A stretch of 38,712 nucleotides of DNA from Bacillota bacterium (GTDB lineage Bacteria > Actinomycetota > Aquicultoria > Aquicultorales > Aquicultoraceae), in NCBI GenBank assembly GCA_023511485.1, contig JAIMBH010000023.1:1-38712 (forward strand), given 5' to 3'. The position numbers were made by a program, and so were the translations under genes. The notes below the pieces were generated by a model, which was not told where the DNA came from, did not search any database, and saw nothing but the letters and a program-made list of their open reading frames with translations. Position 1 is the first letter of the stretch. Every line of letters starts with the position of its first letter. Positions 24,122-30,858 of the stretch are shown in pieces.

Positions 24122-25135
24122 CTATTTCTTTATAACCCTTGCCAGTTCGCCATTTTTAGCCGGGATTATTTCGATTGCTTCCGAGGGGTCTTCCAGGTGA
24201 ATAACCCGCTTCTTTTCATCACCAAACTTAAAGCTTGCCACATCAACCTCTTTGGCAGATTTAGCTTTGCTGTATCTTGCCGTAAGAGCCGCTGCCTCAA
24301 AAATAGTATTATCACCAAAGCGATCCTGCAGAATAATGGTGAGCGGGCCGGGGAAATTTTCTACCTCAAATATTAAGTCCCCGGGTTCTGCAAGCTCAAT
24401 GAGCCTGTTATTCTCCTGCTCGTTTCTTGCTACCACGATGACCGCATCCTCGCTTGATAAAAAGATGCGGCCAATTTTTATTAAGTTGACATCCTTTGGC
24501 GAAGGCTCGGCCTCGACTTTGTAAAGGTTGCGAAGCCTTGTCGAATACATAGGGTCGGTTAAGATACAGCCCCCAGCTGGCGACGGATATTCATCTATGC
24601 CATATTTCTTCGCCAGCTCCATTTGCGGCTTTCTTGAGCGGCCTCGAATTGCAAGTAGCTTGCTCCTGTCGACCAGTCCTTCCCTCTCCGGAATTGTCTC
24701 ATCAAGGAACTTTGCAGAAAGCGGGCGAAGCAGATAGCCTTCAAGGCCAGACTCTCTCTCAACTACTCTTAATGCGTTGCGGTTCTGCGATTTTGGCCGC
24801 TCACCTAAGACTTCGCCGGTCGCAATAAAGTCGGCTCCAATCTCCCTCATCAGCTCACCTGCCCGCTTGATCATAAGCGCGTGGCAATCAATGCAGGGGT
24901 TCATAAAACGTCCATAGCCATGCTTTGGAGATTTTAACATCTGAAGATGCTCTTCCGTTATGTCGATTATGTGGATTGGAATGCCTAGCATGACGGCAGC
25001 CTTCTCAGCGCGAGCTGAACCAAAAAAGGGAGTTATAAACGTTACTGCTTCAACTTCTATCCCTTGCTCCTGCAGTACCTTTGCCGCCAGTATGCTATCT
25101 AGACCGCCGGACATGAGCACCAGCGCTTTTGCCAT
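24122..25135 (-). CDS. PP-loop ATP-dependent sulfurtransferase (MnmA/ThiI-like)
   Basis: A 337-residue PP-loop protein. The ATP-binding SGGLDS is at 9-14; C81 and C84 (NPCIDCHA) and C190 (SPAGGCILTDP) are placed like the catalytic and persulfide cysteines of tRNA 2-thiouridylases. The C-terminal third (from about 205) does not look like the usual MnmA beta-barrel and may be a separate domain. It is probably a tRNA or nucleotide thiolation enzyme, but not a standard MnmA. It is 6 bp downstream of the PHP gene and in one run with the DUF523/TudS gene. Confidence 0.8.
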   Translation of the reverse strand: MAKALVLMSGGLDSILAAKVLQEQGIEVEAVTFITPFFGSARAEKAAVMLGIPIHIIDITEEHLQMLKSPKHGYGRFMNPCIDCHALMIKRAGELMREIGADFIATGEVLGERPKSQNRNALRVVERESGLEGYLLRPLSAKFLDETIPEREGLVDRSKLLAIRGRSRKPQMELAKKYGIDEYPSPAGGCILTDPMYSTRLRNLYKVEAEPSPKDVNLIKIGRIFLSSEDAVIVVARNEQENNRLIELAEPGDLIFEVENFPGPLTIILQDRFGDNTIFEAAALTARYSKAKSAKEVDVASFKFGDEKKRVIHLEDPSEAIEIIPAKNGELARVIKK

Positions 25136-25141
25136 GTCGCG

Positions 25142-25933
25142 TCACCTCAAACTAATGTATTGTGGCACTCGCTTATTAAAAACCACAACCCTGTCATATC
25201 CAGCCTCTTTGGCATAAGCAAGCGCAATATCAAAATCTTTGCCAACTTCCTCCGGTCTGTGGGCGTCCGAGCCAAATGTAATTGGGATATTTGCTTTAAA
25301 GCAAAGCTTTATAATATCCAAGCTTGGATATACCTCACCGACCGGCTTTCGCAGCCCAGCTGTATTTATCTCGACAGCAACCCCGGCCTCTTTGATTGCA
25401 CTGAGCGCCTTTTCAACTAGCGGAGCTATGTCGCTCTCAGGGCGGAAATTATATTTCTTGATCAGGTCAAGGTGCCCGATGATATCAAAAAGTCCTGTAC
25501 TCGCAGCCTCGGCGACCAGATCAAAGTAGCGCGCGTAAAGCTCAAAGAGATCCCAATCTTTATATCCATCAATGTAACGGCTATCGTCAAAACCCCAGCC
25601 ATCGATAAAGTGAACAGAGCCGATAACAAAGTCAAAATTATAGGATTTAAGTATGCGCGAAGTATTTTCCTCAAAACCAGGGAGGTAATCAGCCTCGATA
25701 CCCGACTTGATCAAGATATCGGGAAACTCATTCTTAATCTGCTCAACCGCCTGGATATACTCATCAAGCTCCTCAAGCGACATGGTAAGGGTAGGGTCTT
25801 GTTTAAAAAGTAGTGGCAGATGATCGGCAAAACCTATCTCTTCTAACGATAGCGTGCGGGCATGTCTTACATAATCGGCCATCTCGCCTTGAGCGTGTCC
25901 GCATCGCTTGGTATGGATATGGTAATCAATCAT
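25142..25933 (-). CDS. PHP-domain histidinol-phosphatase family protein
   Basis: A 263-residue PHP phosphoesterase of the HisK/HisJ type. Metal ligands are visible in DYHIHTKRCGHA (3-14), FADHLP, GSVHFID, IGHLD and the terminal FGSDAHRPEEVG. Histidinol-phosphate phosphatase is the family default, yet no histidine genes are nearby, so another phosphate substrate is possible. The start overlaps the end of the DUF523 gene by 8 bp. Confidence 0.85.
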   Translation of the reverse strand: MIDYHIHTKRCGHAQGEMADYVRHARTLSLEEIGFADHLPLLFKQDPTLTMSLEELDEYIQAVEQIKNEFPDILIKSGIEADYLPGFEENTSRILKSYNFDFVIGSVHFIDGWGFDDSRYIDGYKDWDLFELYARYFDLVAEAASTGLFDIIGHLDLIKKYNFRPESDIAPLVEKALSAIKEAGVAVEINTAGLRKPVGEVYPSLDIIKLCFKANIPITFGSDAHRPEEVGKDFDIALAYAKEAGYDRVVVFNKRVPQYISLR

Positions 25934-26411
25934 TTTCTAATTCTTCCTCGGTAATAACTTCTAGTCCTGCTTCCTTAAGCAGAGCAGCCGTAACTCCATC
26001 ACCCTCCACTATATTACCGGAAAAAGTCCCATCATATATAGCACCACATCCGCAAGACGGGCTCAAAGATTTTAAAATTGCTTTTTCCGCCCCAATAATC
26101 CTGGCGAGACTCAACATGGACAACGCGCCCGCAATGAACTCGTGGGTAACATCCTTGCCTTGTTTAGTTATGACCCGCGCTTTCCCAGCAAGCACTTCTT
26201 TACCGTCTCCCCCGACTAATTCTGCAGGTGGCCGGGGAGTGGTAAGCCCTCCAGCCTGCTCAGGACAAAGTGGCATTGCAAGACCCTCCTTGACTAGTTG
26301 CAGCACGGGTTTGCAAAGTTTGTTGCCGCCATCATATCTGGTATTTAGACCAATCAGACAGGAACTTACTACATATTTTACCTTTTGAAAATCAGTGGTC
26401 TTGTTATCCAA
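25926..26411 (-). CDS. DUF523 / TudS-like iron-sulfur protein
   Basis: A 161-residue DUF523 protein. Characterised members (TudS) use a [4Fe-4S] cluster to remove sulfur from 2-thiouracil. The three expected cluster cysteines are C18 (SSCLIG), C49 (PLCPEQAGGL) and C120 (SPSCGCG). Other signatures are TPRPPAE and IYDGTFSG. A TTG at 26411 is the only good start, and it overlaps the MgtC gene by 34 bp. Its place beside a thiouridylase-like gene suggests sulfur removal from thiolated bases. Confidence 0.85.
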   Translation of the reverse strand: MDNKTTDFQKVKYVVSSCLIGLNTRYDGGNKLCKPVLQLVKEGLAMPLCPEQAGGLTTPRPPAELVGGDGKEVLAGKARVITKQGKDVTHEFIAGALSMLSLARIIGAEKAILKSLSPSCGCGAIYDGTFSGNIVEGDGVTAALLKEAGLEVITEEELEND

Positions 26412-27055
26412 CGTGCCTCACTTACACCTTTCGTGGCTGTAAGTCTGGAGATAATCGTATCCGGTGAAACATCCGGTGGAATCTGCAACTCCAACCGTAT
26501 TATATTTTCACCCTCCCCTTCAAGTTCCTCAATCTCGATGGTCCGCACCGTTATATTCAGTTCGCCCAGCGCAGACATGATAAGCCCAAGCTCCTGGGGA
26601 TTATCAACAGCAACCAACTGGATAGTTTTATGTGCAGGGGCCGCCCTGACCTCGAGATAGACAAGAGCGGTTAATGTCAGGAAGATGAGAAGTGTTGCAA
26701 CTGTAGCGGCAACATAAAGCCCAGCCCCAACGGCAAGCCCGATACTAGAGACAACCCAGATACTGGCTGCAGTAGTCAAGCCGCGCACAATACTTCCTTG
26801 CCGGATAATCGCGCCTGCACCTAAGAAGCCGATACCGGTTACAACACCTGATGCTATTCGGCTAACGTCCACGTTCGGGAGACCTAAGAACGGCTCGATC
26901 GAGACAATCATGACAAGCGCCGCACCTAAGCTCACGAGAGCGTGCGTACGAAGGCCTGCAGGTTTCTCATGAACCTCTCTCTGGTATCCTATAATTCCGC
27001 CTAAAACTAACGCAAGAACCAAGCGAAGTGCTATTTCCCAAAACGGTGATGTCAC
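26378..27055 (-). CDS. MgtC/SapB-family membrane protein
   Basis: A 225-residue protein. The N-terminal MgtC domain has about five membrane segments and the family motif GGIIGYQREVHEKPAGLRTH (about 19-38), then GIGFLGAGAI. A soluble ACT-like domain follows from about residue 145. MgtC proteins are linked to magnesium limitation and F-type ATPase control in pathogens, and the role in other bacteria is unclear. GTG 27055 has GAGGT upstream. It is the first gene of the TudS/PHP/PP-loop run. Confidence 0.92.
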   Translation of the reverse strand: MTSPFWEIALRLVLALVLGGIIGYQREVHEKPAGLRTHALVSLGAALVMIVSIEPFLGLPNVDVSRIASGVVTGIGFLGAGAIIRQGSIVRGLTTAASIWVVSSIGLAVGAGLYVAATVATLLIFLTLTALVYLEVRAAPAHKTIQLVAVDNPQELGLIMSALGELNITVRTIEIEELEGEGENIIRLELQIPPDVSPDTIISRLTATKGVSEARWITRPLIFKR

Positions 27056-27183
27056 TATCCATACCTCGTTTTCTATTGATCTTAAATCTAGTTATCGACC
27101 TTATAATTTGCCCTGTTAATGAAATTGTAACAATTTCATATTCTTATTCCCACCAAAGCCACAGATATACTCCGGTAAAAAAC

Positions 27184-27213
27184 TTGCTTGCTGCATGTAA
27201 AAAGGGCTATAAT
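27184..27213 (+). promoter_or_regulatory. Promoter of the small zinc-ribbon gene
   Basis: A perfect -10 TATAAT at 27208-27213 with TTGCTT (27184-27189) 18 bp upstream, about 27 bp before the start codon at 27240. Confidence 0.6.
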
Positions 27214-27239
27214 GAATGCGAACATATGTTTGCTAAGGA

Positions 27240-27446
27240 ATGATGACTACGAAGCACCAATTAGCAAAAAAAGTCGAAGTAAAGACGTTAAAAGACAACG
27301 CACAAGGAAGACGCCTTATCTGCCCGCAACACGGTTTCCGAATTGGTAAGATATCTGACAAAAAAAGGAAAAATGGAGCCCTTGCCTCCTTCGTCCTAAA
27401 ATGCCCAAAGTGTGGATATAAAGAGCAAAGGATTTTAAGTATATAG
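27240..27446 (+). CDS. Small zinc-ribbon-like protein
   Basis: A 68-residue basic protein with CPQHG (28-32) and CPKCG (55-59), a likely zinc-binding ribbon (Cys-x2-His or Cys and Cys-x2-Cys). I do not recognise a named family. AAGGA lies directly before two consecutive ATG codons; the second (27243) has better spacing. A good promoter and a following hairpin support it as a real, monocistronic gene. Confidence 0.65.
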   Translation: MMTTKHQLAKKVEVKTLKDNAQGRRLICPQHGFRIGKISDKKRKNGALASFVLKCPKCGYKEQRILSI

Positions 27447-27519
27447 GTGCCGAAGTCTTGAGATGCAAAGGTGCCAATGTCTTTATTTACTGACTTTGGC
27501 ACGTTGGGACATTGGCACT
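27446..27519. repeat. Nested imperfect inverted repeats after the zinc-ribbon gene
   Basis: GTGCCGAAGTC (27447) and GTGCCAATGTC (27471-27481) recur in reverse as GACTTTGGCAC (27492-27502) and GACATTGGCAC (27508-27518). They pair as a long hairpin or alternative hairpins between two convergent genes, acting as a terminator or a dispersed repeat. Confidence 0.6.
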
Positions 27520-27529
27520 TCTAGACTAA

Positions 27530-28186
27530 TTACTCGAAAAAGATTTCGGCGGTGCCAGTTGGCTCAAACTCATCTGCCTCGGGCGTATGCGACTCAATCA
27601 GCCTTTTTGCCGCCGTGCGAAGTACATAATCATAAGCTTCTTTAGCAAGCCACTCGATATATGTCGGGTCCTCAAGCAAGATGTCCCCGAGCGTTTTATC
27701 CGCATGTTTCCCGAAGGATAAGACAACGGACTCGGGCTTTTCAAGCCACGCTGACTTCACCTCATCATCAACATCTTTCTCTGCCTTGCGAGCTTTCCTA
27801 ACACCGCTCGAGCCATCGCCATATCCACCTATAATAGGTTCACTCTCGTTTAGCTCCTCGACCGCAGTCATGCCGACGTTAACTGCAAGCCTGATAGCTC
27901 TTGCAATAGCTCGAGTATCGGCCAGGCGTACTAGGTGTGGCTGCATGGGCCGCTCTGCCGACTCTGGCGAGGCGTCTCCCAGAGCCGAAAACACCCCTTT
28001 ATCTGTCTCGATAACAGCACGCACTATCGCTAACATACCGTTATCTTTATGCGGCGCTTGCAGAAGCTGCGTCTCAACTCTTTTCAGACCTTCCGCATGT
28101 GCCATTTCCAGGAGACCCTCGAAAAGGACAAAGTCTTTGCCCTGGATTTTCTTGGTGAACCTTGCAGGGAGTTTGTGTTCTGACAT
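27530..28186 (-). CDS. Predicted SOS-regulated DNA-repair protein with possible ssDNA-annealing (Rad52/DdrA-like) domain
   Basis: A 218-residue protein without a gene name I am sure of. The N-terminal part (1-110) has GLLEMAHAEGL, AIVRAVIETDKGVFSALGDASPES and HLVRLADTRAIARAIRLAVNVG, a pattern reminiscent of phage-type single-strand annealing proteins. The C-terminal part (158-180) carries FGKHADKTLGDILLEDPTYIEWL, a short module also found attached to exonucleases. ATG 28186 has GGTGGTAAGG upstream; an earlier start would add 29 unlikely residues. A perfect LexA box overlaps its promoter. The function is inferred from motif resemblance and regulation only. Confidence 0.7.
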   Translation of the reverse strand: MSEHKLPARFTKKIQGKDFVLFEGLLEMAHAEGLKRVETQLLQAPHKDNGMLAIVRAVIETDKGVFSALGDASPESAERPMQPHLVRLADTRAIARAIRLAVNVGMTAVEELNESEPIIGGYGDGSSGVRKARKAEKDVDDEVKSAWLEKPESVVLSFGKHADKTLGDILLEDPTYIEWLAKEAYDYVLRTAAKRLIESHTPEADEFEPTGTAEIFFE

Positions 28187-28207
28187 TGCCTTACCACCTT
28201 TCAAGTT

Positions 28208-28221
28208 CGAACGTTTGTTCG
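28208..28221. promoter_or_regulatory. LexA (SOS) box, Gram-positive type
   Basis: CGAACGTTTGTTCG is a perfect palindrome of the form CGAAC-N4-GTTCG, matching the Bacillus/actinobacterial LexA site. It lies 22 bp before the start of the gene at 28186 and just downstream of its -10, where a repressor would block initiation. Confidence 0.85.
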
Positions 28222-28227
28222 TATATA

Positions 28228-28256
28228 ATTGTAATATATTGCCATTTCGTGTGCAA
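28228..28256 (-). promoter_or_regulatory. Promoter of the SOS-regulated gene
   Basis: On the minus strand TTGCAC (28251-28256) and TACAAT (28228-28233) are 17 bp apart. The LexA box begins about 7 bp downstream of the -10. Confidence 0.7.
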
Positions 28257-28406
28257 CGACATGCGCCCGCCATTGGGGCTATAACCAGGTAATATATGGC
28301 GTTGGGAAGGCTAGTGCCCTGGTGTTCAAAATTTGGGTATCTATATTTAAGCGGCAGCAGTTTAAAGTCGTCAGCAATCTGCTATTAGCCTAAAGACAAA
28401 GAAATA

Positions 28407-28436
28407 AGAGCTGATAGTTTAGTGCTGATAGCTAAT
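28407..28436. repeat. Dispersed AGCTGATAG repeat upstream of lemA
   Basis: Two AGCTGATAG/GCTGATAGCT words in the gap before lemA, matching the repeat family at 4637-4712, 9866-9892 and 20028-20048. Confidence 0.55.
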
Positions 28437-28453
28437 ATTGCGAAAGGATTATT

Positions 28454-29005
28454 ATGATTGCACTAATTATTATCGTTGGCCTGATTGTGCTTGCTGTACT
28501 CATATTTGCCGGCTATTATAACAGCCTAATCTCGCTTCGGAACCGAATTGACAACGCATGGTCGCAGATTGATGTGCAGATCAAACGGCGGCATGACCTC
28601 ATACCAAATCTCGTCGAAACCGTTAAAGGTTATGCCGCACACGAGCGCGAGGTGCTTGAACATGTAACCGAGGCACGATCGCGGGCCATTACAGCAGGCA
28701 GCATTGCTGAGCAATCCGATGCCGAAAACCAGCTCACGCAGACGCTACGAAGCCTCTTTGCGGTTGCCGAGAATTATCCCGAGCTAAAAGCCAACCAAAA
28801 CTTCTTAGCGCTTCAAGAAGAGCTCTCCGGAACTGAAAGCAAGATCGCCTTTGCAAGGCAGTTCTATAACGACAGCGTCTACCGGTACAATACGGCGATA
28901 CAGAGCTTTCCAGGGAATATTATGGCCGGCATCTTTGGTTTTAAAGAGCGGCAGTACTTTGAAGCTGAGCCGGAGTCGCGTGGACCAGTAAGGGTCGAGT
29001 TCTAA
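28454..29005 (+). CDS. lemA: LemA family membrane protein
   Basis: A 183-residue LemA protein: one N-terminal membrane segment (2-22), then a helical bundle with the family core YNSLISLRNRIDNAWSQIDVQIKRRHDLIPNLVETVKGY, FQ-type repeats, and FARQFYNDSVYRYNTAIQSFPGNIMAGIFGF. The function of LemA is poorly known. It is directly followed by htpX, a pairing seen in many bacteria that suggests a joint envelope-quality or membrane role. Confidence 0.93.
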   Translation: MIALIIIVGLIVLAVLIFAGYYNSLISLRNRIDNAWSQIDVQIKRRHDLIPNLVETVKGYAAHEREVLEHVTEARSRAITAGSIAEQSDAENQLTQTLRSLFAVAENYPELKANQNFLALQEELSGTESKIAFARQFYNDSVYRYNTAIQSFPGNIMAGIFGFKERQYFEAEPESRGPVRVEF

Positions 29006-29938
29006 ATGATGTACGAAGAAATAGCGCGCAATCGCCGTGTAACCTGGCTAATTATCATCGGCTTTGTCCTCTTTATACTACTTTTGGGCTATGTGTTTGG
29101 CATACTCACCCGCCTAGGCTACTTCGGTATAGTTATTGCACTTGTTATCGCCTTCTTTATGAGCTTTACAAGCTACTACTATAGCGACCAAATCATTCTA
29201 ACCGTAAGCAGAGCCCAACCAGCTGAGAAAGATAAGTACCCCAATCTTTATAACACGGTTGAAGGGCTATCGATTGCAGCAGGTATTCCTATGCCCAAGG
29301 TCTATGTTATCGATGACCCGGCACCTAACGCCTTTGCTACAGGACGCGACCCAGAGCACGCGGCAATTGCAGTGACAACTGGCTTACTCAATATCATGAA
29401 TCGACTTGAGCTCGAGGGGGTTATCGCGCATGAGATGAGCCATATCGCCGACTATGATATCCGCCTCTCGACAATCGCTGTTGTTTTAGTTGGTGCCATT
29501 TTTATCCTGAGCGGACTACTGCGGCAGAGCTTTTTCTGGGGAGAATTAAGACGCGGTCGCGGGCGTGAAGGCCTGGGGCCGATTCTGCTCATCATTGGAC
29601 TTATCCTTGCGATCCTCGCTCCAGTTGCCGCGCAGCTCATCCGGCTTGCGCTGTCGCGCAACCGTGAGTACCTGGCCGATGCACAAGGTGCAATGCTCAC
29701 CCGCTATCCACCAGGTCTGGCAAGTGCACTGCGAAAAATAGCCGCCGACAAGCATGTTCTTCGAGCTGCAAATGAAGCTACCGCAAATCTATATATAGTA
29801 AATCCCTTAAAGGGTGAGAGCGGGATAACCAAGAGGTTCAGCGAGTTGTTCTCCACCCACCCACCGATTGAGGAGCGAATAAGAAGACTCGATGAGATGA
29901 GCCTTGGTGAAGCACCTGGCGGACAGGTGATGCAATAA
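29006..29938 (+). CDS. htpX: Membrane zinc metalloprotease HtpX
   Basis: M48-family protease degrading damaged membrane proteins. The catalytic HEMSH is at 142-146, with the third zinc ligand Glu in SRNREYLADAQGA. Two N-terminal and two central membrane segments are present. The 310-residue length is normal. The start abuts the lemA stop (taaATGATG), indicating coupling. The C-terminal FSTHPPIEERIRRL is typical. Confidence 0.95.
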   Translation: MMYEEIARNRRVTWLIIIGFVLFILLLGYVFGILTRLGYFGIVIALVIAFFMSFTSYYYSDQIILTVSRAQPAEKDKYPNLYNTVEGLSIAAGIPMPKVYVIDDPAPNAFATGRDPEHAAIAVTTGLLNIMNRLELEGVIAHEMSHIADYDIRLSTIAVVLVGAIFILSGLLRQSFFWGELRRGRGREGLGPILLIIGLILAILAPVAAQLIRLALSRNREYLADAQGAMLTRYPPGLASALRKIAADKHVLRAANEATANLYIVNPLKGESGITKRFSELFSTHPPIEERIRRLDEMSLGEAPGGQVMQ

Positions 29939-30060
29939 ACTGCGAGCTTAGAAACGCAAGCATTAAACTATTATTTAAATTCAATTACTCCCGCACATTT
30001 CCAAGTTGCGATATTTGCTCCATGTCGGGTAACCTTTAATAAAAGATACTATATTAGGGG

Positions 30061-30351
30061 ATGGTTTTATTGACAAGCCAGGGCAGTGTTGAAGTGAAAA
30101 TATCTGAGGAAACCGCCAAGGGAGTTTACTCCAATAACGTGGTAATCTCACATAACGCGGAAGAATTTGTTATGGATTTTATGTTCATTGCGCCGAATAG
30201 CGGCACAGTAAATGCAAGAGTGATTGTGAGCCCGGAGCATGCAAAAAGAATTATGGCTGCCCTAAAAGACAACATTGCAAAATACGAAAAGTCATTTGGG
30301 AAGATTCAGGATTTGGCCAGACCAGAAACCAAGCCCGCATCTTATCATTAA
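30061..30351 (+). CDS. DUF3467-family protein
   Basis: A 96-residue protein matching DUF3467: GVYSNNVVISHNAEEFVMDFMFIAPNSGTVNARVIVSPEHAKRI is the conserved core, followed by a helical segment ending in GKIQDL. The function is unknown and it is widespread in bacteria. AGGGG directly precedes ATG 30061, so initiation at the TTG 9 bases later is equally possible. TATACTA-like bases just upstream may be its -10. Confidence 0.85.
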   Translation: MVLLTSQGSVEVKISEETAKGVYSNNVVISHNAEEFVMDFMFIAPNSGTVNARVIVSPEHAKRIMAALKDNIAKYEKSFGKIQDLARPETKPASYH

Positions 30352-30364
30352 ATTGACGGCAAGC

Positions 30365-30381
30365 TTTAGCTTTAAGCTAAA
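30365..30381. terminator. Short palindrome between convergent genes
   Basis: TTTAGCTT-T-AAGCTAAA lies after the DUF3467 stop and overlaps the end of the NTF2-like gene. It resembles the palindromes at 4598-4632. It may act as a weak two-way terminator. Confidence 0.35.
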
Positions 30382-30832
30382 TCAATCCTTTAAGCGAAGT
30401 CCTGGTTATCTCGCGGAGAATCCCCTTAGCCACAATGCCTTTGGCAACTAAGCTGGCAAAGTCAAACCTATCAAAGTATATGCGAAGGCTTTTTATCTCC
30501 AGGTTATCGTCAAACACAGTTACCTCAGCCTGCTTTGATTTGATTACGGTGCCGTCGTCACCCTTGGCATCAAGTATATACTCCTCAAAAATGGTATTGC
30601 CCTCGGTCATCGCCATAACTGGGATAATTTTAAATTCTTCAAGGAAACGATAGAGCCACTTAAACCACCGGCGGGCTCCGTCTTTCCCAGTTAGTGTAAG
30701 CCCAAGGACTTCGATTACACAGTTGTCGGCAAAGAATGATACTGCCGTTTCGATATCCTCCTTCTCAATAGCCCGATCGAGCTCTAAAGTTATTCTGTGA
30801 AGTTTGCTTGTCGGGATTGCTGTATCATCCAT
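30377..30832 (-). CDS. NTF2/SnoaL-like protein
   Basis: A protein of about 151 residues with a SnoaL-like cone fold: an opening helix (LDRAIEKEDIETAVSFFADNCVIEV), GKDGARRWFKWLYRFLEEF, and a strand-rich second half (QAEVTVFDDNLEIKSLRIYFDRFDF). The substrate is unknown. ATG 30832 has GGGAGG 9 nt upstream; the ATG at 30841 is too close to it. It is about 26 bp downstream of the PEP synthase-like gene and probably cotranscribed. Confidence 0.75.
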   Translation of the reverse strand: MDDTAIPTSKLHRITLELDRAIEKEDIETAVSFFADNCVIEVLGLTLTGKDGARRWFKWLYRFLEEFKIIPVMAMTEGNTIFEEYILDAKGDDGTVIKSKQAEVTVFDDNLEIKSLRIYFDRFDFASLVAKGIVAKGILREITRTSLKGLI

Positions 30833-30858
30833 TTTAGGCATCCTCCCTGCAAGGATAA

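Noticed and set aside
27447-27519. CRISPR-like array
   Set aside because: Only two direct copies per orientation with a reversed set beside them. They form hairpins between convergent genes and there is no regular spacer or cas gene.
27681-28292. Plus-strand frame of 203 codons opposite the SOS-regulated gene
   Set aside because: It has no ribosome site and a low-complexity composition; the minus-strand frame has a good ribosome site, promoter and LexA box.
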